Source: Cerrena zonata
Taxonomy: Eukaryota; Basidiomycota; Agaricomycetes; Polyporales; Cerrenaceae
Direction: 5' to 3'
DNA: 64,000 bases
Assembly: GCA_038087015.1 (NCBI GenBank)
Contig: JASBNA010000031.1
Coordinates: 248,001 to 312,000 of the forward strand
Under the pieces are notes generated by a model. That model saw nothing but the letters and a program-made list of their open reading frames with translations, was not told the DNA's origin and made no database searches. The position numbers and the translations under genes were made by a program. Below are positions 22,304 to 33,571 of the stretch, piece after piece. The first letter of the stretch is position 1; every line of letters begins with the position of its first letter.

Positions 22304-25068
22304 CCCACAGCTTGCCGCCTTGTTAACATCATATGTCTCTAGCCATATGTAACGCAAGAAGTGGAGCCATTGCAAGCCCCGTCCCTCATTGAACGTGTAC
22401 TCGCTTGAGGCGTATCAAATTGCTCACCGAAGTAAGCATCAGTTTTTTCTCCGCCTATCACCTACTGCGCGTTAGGCAAAAGAGACTCTCAATTCCAACA
22501 TTGACTGCAGAATGTTCGAGATGCTATCAACACCGTGAAATGTACCCAGGATGCCAAGCTGCGCGTTTTTCGCGACGAGGAGCTTGGTTCTAGAAATGCG
22601 TCCTACGAGCCAAAGGAGAACCTAAAACGGTAATTCCAAAAGGCAAGGCTCGTGATACATCTGTCAAGGATGACATCCTGATGTCGAATTTCGTGAACAA
22701 GGAAGCTCCAGTGTATGGGTCTCTGGCGCTAGGATCGAGTTGAATATAGTAGACAAATGTCCGGCCCCTTGTTAGCGATATTGACGCCAAATCCAGGTGC
22801 GAGTGCTTTGTCTGTCGCAAACTAACATTTGCGGGTAGCGAGAAGGCTAGTAGGCATTACTAGACCGTGCATTATCAGTAAACGGATATTCAATTTTCAT
22901 GATTAGAGTATGGAAGTAAAGATACACTTATCACAGTATACGGTTAGGTGTCGAAGTCCTAGCCAGCTCTTCTGGGTAATTGTCTGGATATGCTGAAGCC
23001 GGCCAAGGTTTTACAGCCAAGACTAATAATTACCAAATCTAGACAATGTGAGGTAACCCTTTCAGCTACCTACCTGGCGGAGTGTCGATGATGACCGGGA
23101 CCTTTCGAACTTAATTCAAGTCCGCCACGGTGATATATGATAGCTTGAGTGTTCACTCAGCGCATGCGTGGCAGAAATTTCCATGAGACCGTATGGAGCT
23201 GATCGGTAGACACGGAAGACGGAAGCGATGTGCGAACACTGTGTACTGTATGAACCTTAACTCAATCTTGACGAGAATAGTTGTATTTGTTATTGTTATA
23301 GCGTACCTATCTCGGTTGAAAGTCTCCGCATGCTTCTTTTAAGTTTCAAGTGCTTGACAGTTACGTGTACTGGAATGAGCCCAAAAATGCATGAGAGCGG
23401 AGATGAAGGTCGAGACGAGGCCAGAATTTACTATGGGAAGTCATTGTTGTCCATTGGATGGTGGGATACTTGTCGTCCTTATCCAAAGAGAGTTCCAGCG
23501 ACGAATGTTGCACAAGATGAGAAACATGAGGCACTGGTAAACGCTCGCGACCTGGAGCTTGTCTTGTTGACCCAAAGGTATGGGATAGACGATCGAATGG
23601 AAAGAGATCTATCTTTGCATGAACGAGATATCATAGCGATGAAACCTGAAGTTCAACCCGATGGCCAAACGACCCATAGCTGGAAATCCAGTTCGTTGAA
23701 ATAGCACCAAATAAACGAGAACGAAAATGTCAAATCGAGATCTAGGCCATAGAACGACAATCAGTGATACACTTTCATATTCTTATGAGCGCCATAACAT
23801 ACTTCTGACATTGGCATCCAGCTTCCTAGTTTGATGGACTGTCTACAATGATTAAAATGGGGATACATCGTCATCAGAATCTTCTGGGGTCCGCAATAGC
23901 CCTGAAGAAGGCGGGAGAGGGTGCCATTGATAGATTGAGCAGGTGCATGGAACGGAAATATGACTATGGTATGCATCATCAGTATGAGTCTAGAAGAGGA
24001 ATTCAAATTCCAGATACCCACATGAAGATGTCTGCAAACTGTACGGAGCCGCACGCAATGACTGCTTTTGGCGGAAGCATACGAAGTTCATTTCATCGCA
24101 GATTTCAAGGGTTATTACTAACCATCATGCTCTGCTAGACAGCACGGTTTTCAATTTGGAGGGTTCGATGCGAAGGTGTCCTATTATCTTCCATTACTCC
24201 ATCAGCTACTTGGGGTAAAGTATCTCGGCCGTTCTTCCAGTCCGAGAATACCATTGCCATATCATACACAACACGGAGAGAACGAACTCATATGGCTACA
24301 GGAAGTCAGATGCCTCGACCCCGATATGACCTCCGTCAAAATGGACAATGCGTTTGATCGAGCTAGGAAGACACCGGCAGTGGATTAAGTTGCATTCCAT
24401 ATTGACTTTTGAGATGGTTCGTCGAACTTTACTATCCAGTGTGAGTAAACTCAGTTCTACATTGAACAGTTCGGATGCTGTACACGCAGATACTGAATGC
24501 GGGACGCTCTGTGTCACTGAACTGAGTTGGAACCTGCCCATAGTACGGTGTCAATCTCATTTTAGGTGCAAGGAACATAAGAATCCGGTCCACCTTGTAC
24601 GGCTGAAACAATCGATACTAACCCTGATACTTATCTGAGCTTCTCGGAGGTACGACCATGTTCCTATGATAGGCGGTGCGCCAAACTTGCGGCCCTGGGG
24701 ATATACATGGGGTTCAGGTAGGGATCAGCGTTCGAGAGTGGAAAAAAATATGCAACTCATATCGTCCTTGCGGAATAAGGTTGTGAACACTGGAAAATGA
24801 GCTGTGTCATCATTGTAGATAATAGGTAAGCTGTTATTTGAACGGCCTCGGAAGCCTCATTACATAAATATCACGATTACTTCCATTTATACATTATAAG
24901 GTAGTTGTATATATATACGAGATAGATATTAACTACTTCTAAGCCTTAATACTTACTAGTAGTCTTAGTAGAGCGTAGTATGTTAAATACTATTAAAATA
25001 TTATCATTAAATTTTACACTGTTAATTATGCACGGAGTTTAAACAGTTGTACCAGTTAGTAATATCCA
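22304..25068. other. No recognised gene; one uncertain ORF and an A+T-rich patch
   Basis: The 124-codon ORF at 23330-23704 (+), with a charged tail (ARDLELVLLTQRYGIDDRM), is the only stretch that looks faintly coding, but it has no start context, splice partner or known family. Positions 24880-25060 form an A+T-rich patch just upstream of the kinase-like gene. Confidence 0.4.
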
Positions 25069-25099
25069 TGTCAATTCCAAAAATGATGCTCATACTTAG

Positions 25100-27517
25100 C
25101 AGCCTGTACAAGTTCAAGATGATGATTCTCCTTTGGATTACATCTTCCGACACGATGGTGTAAGTGTTATGTTTATCAAGTGCCGGTAAGTTAGCAGTGT
25201 CTGGTTAACATTTTCAGACGTCCACCTGTGTCATGTTACCGTGTACATACTTCGAACTACGGCCACGAGACGATGCTTCGATAGTTGTTAGCACCAAGTG
25301 CCATCATTCCCTCTAAATACTAGCTCATTACTAGTCTTCCTTAGGTCCTTAACTTGCATGGCTCTGGCTGTTTTGGGCGGAGTGGTACTGAGCACTGCAG
25401 AGGTCGCCGGTAGTCTTGGGGTGCCATACATATCTACCGTAGCCAGCATCGTCCAACTTATACAGGATTCTTGTCAGAGAGTGACCCTCCATAACGTCGG
25501 TTGTTGAGATCTGCCAAGTTTGATTTCACATTCCCTCTAACTTATACAGAAAAAATGTGAAGCACTTTCTAACAAAGCACGAACACTACTTGTGTGTTTT
25601 ATGGAGAAAAGCCGCAGTCTAGACAACTCAGAGCTCCGTACTCACGCCGACCAACTGCAGAGGTATGTCACATTGTGTCTAGGCTTTATTTTACTCACTA
25701 TGGCTCGTACTTTAGTGTTCTTGAGATGGTGAGCCGTCGAATGAGTGAGTGGGCTCAGATCGGTCGCATGCGAGCATTTCGTAAGCGTAATCCCTTCTCT
25801 AGTCATGCTATCGACCGAGCTTCTCTATGATAGTACGAGATGGAGAAGTCGCAAGGCAGATTGAGAAAGCAGACGGAGAGCTCGACAATGCAGTGGCAAC
25901 ATTTCAGGTAATCTCGCCCCTCATGCTTCTGATATATAGTAACCTCCTACCCCGTTTACCAGCTCAATGCCACAATGGATGCGCACTTTTCTCTGGAACG
26001 ACTCGATAGAAAGGTAGAAGTTATATTTGAGCGGTTTGTTGCCAACCCTACGGAAGGCATTAAACGAATACAAGAGTACCAGACCTCCGATCGGGAAGAT
26101 ATAACAGAGCCTATGATGAGGATAGGCCAAAAGGTAGGACACAACATACTCGTCCTTCATTACTGTTTAATTACCAAGCTGTACCATAGAAACTCAAATC
26201 TCTTCGTCAAAGCGAACATGGATCTGGCTCCCCCTCGGAAAATCTCATGGCAGCGATACAAGGACGCAAACAAGAGTGTGAGAAAGTTGAACGAGCTCTC
26301 ACAGAGCTGTATCGAAAACTGAAGATCCCACCGACCATCAAAATATTGGACGGAGAGGTCACGCGTGAAGATAGTATTCCAATGTCTGGTGGGTTATATA
26401 GTGACGTGTGGATAGGATGGTGGCTTAGTGAAACAAAGGTATGGTAGCTGTTCCAGGTAACGCTGACTCGCTGAGGTTCCCCGCCTTTAGGTCGCCTTAA
26501 AGGCCTTACGCGAGGTTCGTACCACAAACCCGAAAGCCGTAAAAGTGAGTTTCTCGCCGTTCCGTAGTAAGGTTAGCCCCGAAGAGGTGATACTCGGATA
26601 GCGATTCGAACAGGAGCTTAAAGTATGGTCTTGCCTGTCTCATCCAAATATTCTTCAATTCTTGGGTCTTGTTACCGACATCGGGCATTTTTTGCAAATC
26701 GTATCTCCATGGCAGGAAAACGGGAACATCTTGAAGCGAGTTTTTCTTATCTGTGATCGATAAAGAATATGTAATAAACCCACACGTTTCCTTGTAGCTT
26801 TGTGCAGTCGAACCCTACTGCAGATCGCATTCAGCTTGTATGATCACCTTTTAGTCATGTTGGTAACCGATTCAGTCTTATTGATAAGATATCAGCTCAC
26901 AGGTGCATCATATGGACTAACTTACCTTCATGAGAAGGGAATCGTTCATGGCAATTGTATGTATTACCTACCTCTCTTGTTGGCCTGCATACGCAGAGTG
27001 TTGACGTGATGTTTTAGTGAGATGTGTTCGTATTAATCGCTGATAACGGTTTATAATTTATCAAGTCATCTTTTCATAGTCTAACATTCTCGTTTCGGAT
27101 AAGAACGAGGCTCTCGTTTGCGACTTTGGTATGTCCAAGGTCGTTGAAGACATCACCGATCAATTTGCTTCCATCACACTCACCAAGGCCGGTTCCTCAC
27201 GATGGCTCGCCCCCGAGCTGATGGAAGGGACCATCAACTTCCCCGACATGGCATGCGATGTTTACTCGTTCGGAATGACGATGTATGAATGTCTTACTGG
27301 CAGTATACCATTTGCTTCGCTGAAGAAGAATGCTCAAGTTATCAGGAAAGTGACTCAGGAGGGTGCTAGACCTGAGAGACCGTTGGATGGCGATGGGATC
27401 GTATGGATGACCGATAGCGTGCGGGAGATTCTACAGATGTGTTGGAACGAGGAGCCGAAGGACAGATTGAGGATGACGGATGTTGGCGCGCAGTTGGCGG
27501 AGAGTGGTAAAAAGTGA
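25100..27517 (+). CDS. MLKL-like: helical N-terminal domain plus TKL-type pseudokinase
   Basis: Fourteen phase-consistent exons: 25100-25159 (uncertain), 25218-25297, 25345-25495, 25550-25662, 25716-25780, 25834-25907, 25963-26133, 26190-26438, 26491-26544, 26602-26739, 26808-26837, 26896-26956, 27018-27025 (8 nt) and 27080-27517, giving about 563 aa. The exact ATG is unresolved. The N-terminal half has the four-helix pattern of fungal MLKL_NTD-like proteins (VPYISTVASIVQLIQDSC; KKCEALSNKARTLL; MVSRRMSEWAQIGRM). The kinase half has GGLYSDVW, VALK, FEQELK, CDFGMSK and APELM. The catalytic loop reads IVHGN-LRC-SNILV: Asp is replaced by Asn and the catalytic Lys by Arg, so phosphotransfer is unlikely. 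MLKL itself is a pseudokinase whose N-terminal bundle permeabilises membranes. A cell-death role is inferred from this architecture. Confidence 0.75.
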
Positions 27518-27721
27518 ACGGCTGTCACAAAGTGATAGTCATTTCTCTGTATATTAGCTCGAACCAGGGAAACTTCGGATTTTGAGTAAGAGTAGTGAAC
27601 ACATACCTAGTCTATGCTTGAAGTTTGACAAGAGTACAAAAGGCGGTCCTCAGAAGCAGTAGGGTTTGGGGAAATATCAGTATGAATGCCGGAAGATATG
27701 ACAGGAGGGTGTCGGAACCGT

Positions 27722-28524
27722 ATACGCCTTTCCACCTTAGCGACCTCCTTGTCGATATTCTTGATGGAAGTCGCGTTGAGATCATTCTTGTGACGTTTGA
27801 TAACTTGTTCCCAAGTACTCCTGAACGCATTGACATTCTTTGCAAGATCGCAAAATTCACCAACTAGGTCTTATGCATCCTTTATATCGTCGTTCAGGTT
27901 CTAGTGAAATTCAATACCTTAGCGTCGGTATCAGAGAATGATCTGCGATTTTAGTACTTCTGCGTATTCGTGTGCAGCGATCTTGATACCGGGTATGTTT
28001 ACAGACGGATCCTTAAGAACCTTCTCTACGAAGACATTTGCAAAGTCTAAGAATGGCATCGTCAATTCCAATATCAAATGATAATTCAAAGCGAGAACCC
28101 TTCTACCGTAGTACAAGCCTTTCCCGCAACATGTTTGGATTTCCAGACTTGTTCTCGGAAGGCCTGTAAACAAGTTGGGCAATAGTATCTATGTAAGAAA
28201 TATTCGCAAATACCTTTTGGAGCTCCTTCCACTTCTCAATCAAACGATTTGTGTCTTCAATGAGTTCTTCGGACATCTTCTCAATGTCTTTGGCATTTTT
28301 GAGGTTATGAAGAATATCGTCGAAGGTTTCCTCGATGGACAGAGCAAGCTGCCTTACTTCGTCCTTTATTGCGTCGGGATTCAACTCGGCGTAGACCTTC
28401 GTTTCGGCGGTAACAGCTTCCGTCTCTTCGAGGGGCTGTATCTGAGCATCTAGCTTCTCATGATCGAGCAAGTGCTGCCCGTCGTAGATGAGCTAACTCA
28501 TCTCTGTCGGTGTGTACATCATGA
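27722..28524 (-). pseudogene. B5: inverted partial copy of B3 (5' half only)
   Basis: The minus strand repeats B3 from its start codon through exon 4, including the VWKSKD-type exon, the DFANVFVEKVLKDPS exon and the SIKNIDKEVAKVE region. Similarity stops near 27722, before the hydrophobic exon. An in-frame TAG replaces a sense codon eight codons after the ATG, so even the fragment is not translatable from its own start. It keeps the T that B3 lacks in exon 4, showing that B3, not B5, took the frameshift. It lies 3'-to-3' with the pseudokinase gene and directly left of the large tandem duplication. Confidence 0.75.
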
Positions 28525-28718
28525 AGTGCCGGGAAACGTCTCAGAGCGCAAACGGTTTGGTCTGGTGTGCGGTCTATAGAGTCAGAGTACCAAGAAGGAG
28601 AAACGCAGTCCATTTCGAGTTGAGAACTTCTGTCACCACAAATAACAATATGTACACTAGAGGCAGTAACACGTGGGTTAGATCACCATGCATGGACATA
28701 CCTCTAATCTGAATGATC

Positions 28719-30344
28719 TTAATTGGTATCTCTATTCTTTCTCTCCTCTTCGACAGCTCTCTTCCCATCCTCTCTCCAAATTGATAAATCGGGAAATCGA
28801 AAAGCACCGTCCGCTTCAAAAAGGTCGGCAGACGATCGATAAATAATCGGAGGGATAGGAATGAGAATAGACGTCGAAGCGAGATACGACTGGTATTTCT
28901 TCCATGCGTCCTGGATACTCTGGATTGTGTGAGTCGGATGAGGACCCGGAGTGGGTATGAGCCATGAGATAGTATTTCCGTGCTGTTGGCTTTTCCGCCG
29001 TTGGGATACCGGAAGCGAACATGAGAAGTCTAAGCCAAAGCCATTTTTAGGATTTAATTTTGTATACTAGGTTCGAGTAAGAGACTTACAGGACGGTGAA
29101 GATAGGTGATATGACAGAGCCGTATTGTGCACTCCGAGCACCATCAGGTAGAGTACCGTTTGTCGTGGGTGATAGACAGAGTGCCCATATTCCCCACCAG
29201 CAAAGCATCCTGTAAAGTAGCATTAAGATGACGATGAAGGAACCCGGGTCGGGTCATACGTACTCTCCTAAGTAGGGAGGGTGTCTTGACCATTTCCACA
29301 AACCAGTCTATAGCTAGAATCAGTATACATTGAGAACGTCGCCGCATGTGAGGACTTACGTTCATTGGCCTATCTTTAGGCGGATTGGACGATTTGTATC
29401 GAAACTTGGGAGATGGTGTCAATATGAGCTGCTGATATGAGTAGACTTTAAGGCTCACTTTTTGGATATCGGCAATGCTTTCAATCAACCAGCCGATAAC
29501 CCATAGTATGATCCCAGCTATATCTCTTCCGGTTCCAAATGTAGGATTAGAACCGCCGAGAGAAGGATCAGAGACGGCGGGAGAGTTTAAAATCGTCACC
29601 GGAAGGGAAACGACCCAGACCTGTGTAGGAATGAGTGAAAGGAAGAAAGGGTGGTGGAGTTGTATATACCCAAATGATCTGACCTATGTCTATAAATTAG
29701 CATCGTATGATTAGTACGGGAAACATGACATTATTGACCAACCCAGAAGCCTAGATGTAAGAAATGTAAGCCAAGGGTAAATAGTAGAGGCGGAAACGCA
29801 CCGAGAAACTTGAAGAAATGAGACCGAATATCATCGAAGCGGGTGTCGCTACCGGTTTTGAGTACACGGAATAAGAGGAAACCTGGTGCATGAGTATCCA
29901 CGTAAGTCGAGAACAACGGGAGGCTAAAAAGACACATTACCTGCGAGCCGAGTGGCCCATACCATTACCATAACACTGGCTACCACGTTTCGAGTATAAA
30001 ACGTATTTCCCGTCAACAGTGTCAGGAGGGCTAGAATAATATGAGAAAAGAGGGAGGTGGTTGGGAAAGAACTCGTACCAAGCAAAAAGAAATTGGATCC
30101 TAAAAGCAGAATCTGGCGTCAGCATCTCTCTGGTATACAAAAGACCGATACTTACCTCCGGTGAAATCCGTGATTTTATCAAACTGCGTGATTATTTGAG
30201 TAATGAGGATAGCGAGCTACGATAAAACTCAGATCAGCATACCTGGAACGTCCAGGCGATTGCGAAACCTAGAAGTTGATATCCTATCGTAATGAGGAGA
30301 GTCATTGCGAGGTAGTACATATCAAGGGCGTGTACGGGAGACAT
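28719..30344 (-). pseudogene. DUF1295 membrane protein gene, copy 1, broken in its last exon
   Basis: It has the same 12-exon layout as the intact copy at 47488-49106, starting at the ATG at 30344 and keeping the family motif GLWKWSRHPPYLGE across the exon at about 29300. In the last exon it has an extra C at about 28910 and a second extra base near 28830 relative to copy 2. The first shift replaces the conserved C-terminal tail (WKKYQLYLASTSILI in copy 2) and ends at a stop at 28816. The membrane core would still be encoded, so a truncated product is possible, but loss of the conserved tail suggests decay after duplication. Confidence 0.8.
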
Positions 30345-31915
30345 CACTGTGAACGAAACGGTTGCCAGTATCTTCGATGCTTTCGTGCTGATCGTTAGGA
30401 CAGGTAGCGAAGACTGTAGATGGCATGCCGACGATATTGAATTTGTCTCGCTCTATATATGTTATAGTTGAGATACCGAGCTCACTGAGCTGTCAATCTC
30501 ATGGCATCGTGACGTCATCAACTGAAGTAATATCCATGGTAAAGGTTGTATGGGAGTAAACTACTCACTACAATAAAGTTGGTGTGCGTAAACTCACTCT
30601 GCGCGCTCTCTCACGCTTCTCTCTCTCTCCTCGACTCGTCCGCTTGGCTCTCAACTTTGCTCTCCCTGTCTACGCCAGCACTCCCTTCGTCTCTTCACTC
30701 TCGACTGCCGCTGTTCCAGTCTTCTCTCCCACAATCAGTCCTTCGTCCGCTCCTCCTATTCTTGCTCTCTCCCGCATGCATGCCGTTGTCGGTTGTCAAT
30801 TCTTTTATTCTCCTCCCTCAACGTCTATGCCTCCTACAGACTTGAACCCCTCCAACACATGAGAGGAGCCTGGATGTATGTAGATGGTAGGAGCAGTCTT
30901 GGGAGATTGAGGATTCTAGATTTCTGAAAGCTAGAGGAAAAAACGCGGGTAGGAGATTCAAATCTTCGATTCCCAGGTCAAGGGGCAAGACGCGAGAGCG
31001 ACTCGATTCAAGTCTTCGGCTGTTGTGTAGAGCAAATGGCGTAGGCGAGAGGGTGATCGTGGCTGAGAAGGCATATATCAAGACAAAGTCAGTGTCGTTT
31101 GGATCGTAATCGGTGTGTGAACTGAGTTCTCTCTCTTCTGGTCCTCCGGTAGAGTGCTCGAAGCGTTGATATGCTGGAGGACAGCCCCAACAGCACTGTC
31201 TCGGCATCGGTGCTTACTCACAGAACTACTCAGCTTTACAACAACTCCTTACAACACGAACCGACCCGCTTCGCTTCGGGCTATTCTCACCTCTCGCCGC
31301 GTGCGAATATCTTTTGCAAGCTAGTCAGCATGCAGAGTTGCGAGGGGAGATGAATGGAGAGGAACAGATGATAAGTGGGGTGTAGGCGACTGAACCATGA
31401 AGGTACGTTTCCTGCTTCTATGCTACTTACCCCGCATCTGCAGTGTCACGGCCAGCCGTAGCCAATACGGCGAAGACGATCGAACCATCTATATGCGTGT
31501 GCTAACTGCTACTCTATTTTATTGGGTACGACGAGGTCTGTAAGTGCCGTGTCGTTGTATAGAGCGGAAATACAAGGCAGAGGCGAGAAACAGTGCAATG
31601 TGAGTACCCAGAACGGTGATGTCAACGTTGCCAATGAACTAGACATTACTGTATAGCATTTAACATGTCCTTGCGAGACTTGGGTACGCACAGCAACGGT
31701 GGGGGCAACAAACGAGGTCGTCGCGAACACTAGAGACGAAGGAGTACCGTCAGAGGGTCGGTTTCACAGATTCGACGGTCAGTAAATCCATACCTTTACA
31801 GTTAGGCTACTAGCCAATTGCCGTATGGATATCAACAGCACGTTCAGCTCGAACGTAGAAGGTGCAGAGATCGACAACGAAGTGGGAATACAGCTCTAAG
31901 GTAAAGTCCTCTCTC
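30345..31915. other. Upstream region of DUF1295 copy 1 with a pyrimidine-rich tract
   Basis: Positions 30595-30780 are strongly C+T-rich on the + strand (ctctctctcctc runs) and are matched in copy 2 at about 49405-49595. ORFs through it are low-complexity Ser/Leu/Pro translations. It may be a promoter or 5' leader; no gene is supported. Confidence 0.4.
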
Positions 31916-31919
31916 CCCT

Positions 31920-31924
31920 TTATA
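31920..31924 (+). promoter_or_regulatory. TATA-like box and C+T-rich leader before 32032
   Basis: TATAC lies within ccctttatacccttt, followed by about 100 nt of C+T-rich leader and an ATG at 32032. The same arrangement is found in copy 2 (about 50725 and 50837). This is a typical fungal core-promoter layout. Confidence 0.4.
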
Positions 31925-32031
31925 CCCTTTCCCCGTCCACCCCTATTTCTCCGATTGACACTCCCCCTTCACGGTTTCCAACCCCCCCTATCAATATCGC
32001 CGGCCATTTCCAACCAACCTCTCCTCACGGC

Positions 32032-32286
32032 ATGTCGTACACCCTCGACTCTGCGGCTATTGCATCCCTCGGCATGGTCACTTCCGATGCTCTCTCGCTT
32101 CTCAATCTTGTCACCCTTTTGGAATTTTCTCTCGAGTGCCCTGTTTCATATGTGCACAGCGTGTTGCTCGTTTATGCTAACGCTAAAGGTGTTGTCATTC
32201 CACCACGGAGCCCGATGGGAAAGAAATCTTTTTGGCATGGATACTCTACGCTTGGATCTACGTCGAAGCTTCAACGTTGCCTTTGA
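32032..32286 (+). CDS. Hypothetical protein with hydrophobic N-terminus, copy 1 (possibly a 5' fragment)
   Basis: This 84-codon frame starts right after a TATA-like box and C+T-rich leader. It encodes hydrophobic stretches (ASLGMVTSDALSLLNL; VSYVHSVLLVYANA) and then a short basic tail. The overlapping frame stays open for another 95 codons (DLRRSFNVAFEILNRDH and onward), so the true gene may change frame here by an intron or an old frameshift. Copy 2 at 50837-51091 differs at several residues without gaining stops. No family is recognised. It could be the remaining 5' end of a larger gene. Confidence 0.35.
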   Translation: MSYTLDSAAIASLGMVTSDALSLLNLVTLLEFSLECPVSYVHSVLLVYANAKGVVIPPRSPMGKKSFWHGYSTLGSTSKLQRCL

Positions 32287-33157
32287 GATATTGAACCGAG
32301 ACCACCCGTGTTTTGCTCTCGTCGAGCACAAGATTCACACCCCTGACTCTAAGGGATGGCATCACAGACACCGTTCAGCAACGAGTACGGTCTGTCGCAG
32401 TCCCAGACGTCGACGTTACTCTACACAATCGGTAGCCCTCGCTAGTACGCATGTCCGAATCCACTTCCCCACGAAAATATATTTTCTACTATCTATCGCT
32501 TTGACGACCCAGATGAGCAGGGATGACGCAACGTCGCAATTCCGAAACATGCGACGCTCGAGTCGCTAGCACAGTTCGTTTTGTTTCAAGCGTCGCCGTG
32601 TCCGATTTCTTGGACGTCGTGATCTTTGCCTCGCGAGCGTTCGGGATTTCAGCAGCGACCTCGATTGGCTAATTCCCTGCATTTGTATATAGTCTCGGTT
32701 GGGTAAAATGGTTACAGGGATGCAAATGCGAAACAACTCGCATGTCGTCTCGACATCCCGACAGAAAAAGGTGTGTCGCACAGTGCAATCGACTAGAAAC
32801 AGCAGACAACTGCTGGATACGCGTACTGTACGGCCGCCTACGGAATCATGAGCAGATTCACATGACAGTCAGGAAACGTGTAACTTAGATGGGATTTCGA
32901 TCGTGAGGATGAGAAAACAAACAAACCAAAAATATGCAAGTTTGTCTGCAATGTAGAAGTCTCTATGGCGAGCTCGTGAACACTCGAAAATGAAATCACA
33001 ACCTCCAAGTCGACATCCGACACCAAGAAATTAGTCCAAAGTGCCAGTAGAGTAGAATAGAACGTAGTACATACGATATTTTTCATAAAAAATGACTTTA
33101 GAAATACATGTTCAGATGATATTCCATGCATTTCGTTTGATAGACTTGCTCAAGCAA

Positions 33158-33319
33158 GGGTACCCCCTTGCAATTGTTCACTCATTTCACATAGGGTCCC
33201 CCCTTGCGATCGTCACATATGGTGATGCACTTGCACTTTTGACAGGGTCCCCCCTTGCGAATTCCTATACACGTTCGACATGGTCTCTCCTTGCATTGCC
33301 GATAGGGTCCCCCCTTGCG
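33158..33319 (+). repeat. Cluster of GGGTCCCCCCTTGC motifs, copy 1
   Basis: AGGGTCCCCCCTTGCG occurs at 33193, 33244 and 33304, with variants at 33158 (gggtacccccttgc) and 33282 (tggtctctccttgc). Further singles lie near 33474, 37398 and 41254. Spacing is irregular (20-60 nt), so this is not a simple minisatellite. Confidence 0.75.
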
Positions 33320-33571
33320 TTCCTCGCTCAAGGTGACCCAAACTTCAGCAGACGGTGGAAATCATAATTACTCTCATATTTATTACCTTTCTGTTTTTCA
33401 ACGGGAATGCATGTCTAGGTGATCCCAACAATAAATTCATACCTTCTCAAATCACTACAGTTGTCCCTCAGAAGGGTCCCCCTTTTACGATCCTCACACA
33501 ATGCATCTTGAATTCCGGTAGGTGGTGGATTTCACGACTACTTTCACATTCGTAAAAAAATACATTTTACC

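Noticed and set aside
26957..27079. Interpretation of the kinase gene as frameshifted between HGN and SNILV
   Set aside because: An 8-nt micro-exon at 27018-27025 with good splice borders restores the frame and the expected loop alignment, so a break is not needed.
30546..30862. Ser/Leu/Pro-rich ORFs of 92-99 codons (and 49378-49676)
   Set aside because: They are translations of a C+T-rich tract, open in two frames at once, as expected of low-complexity DNA.
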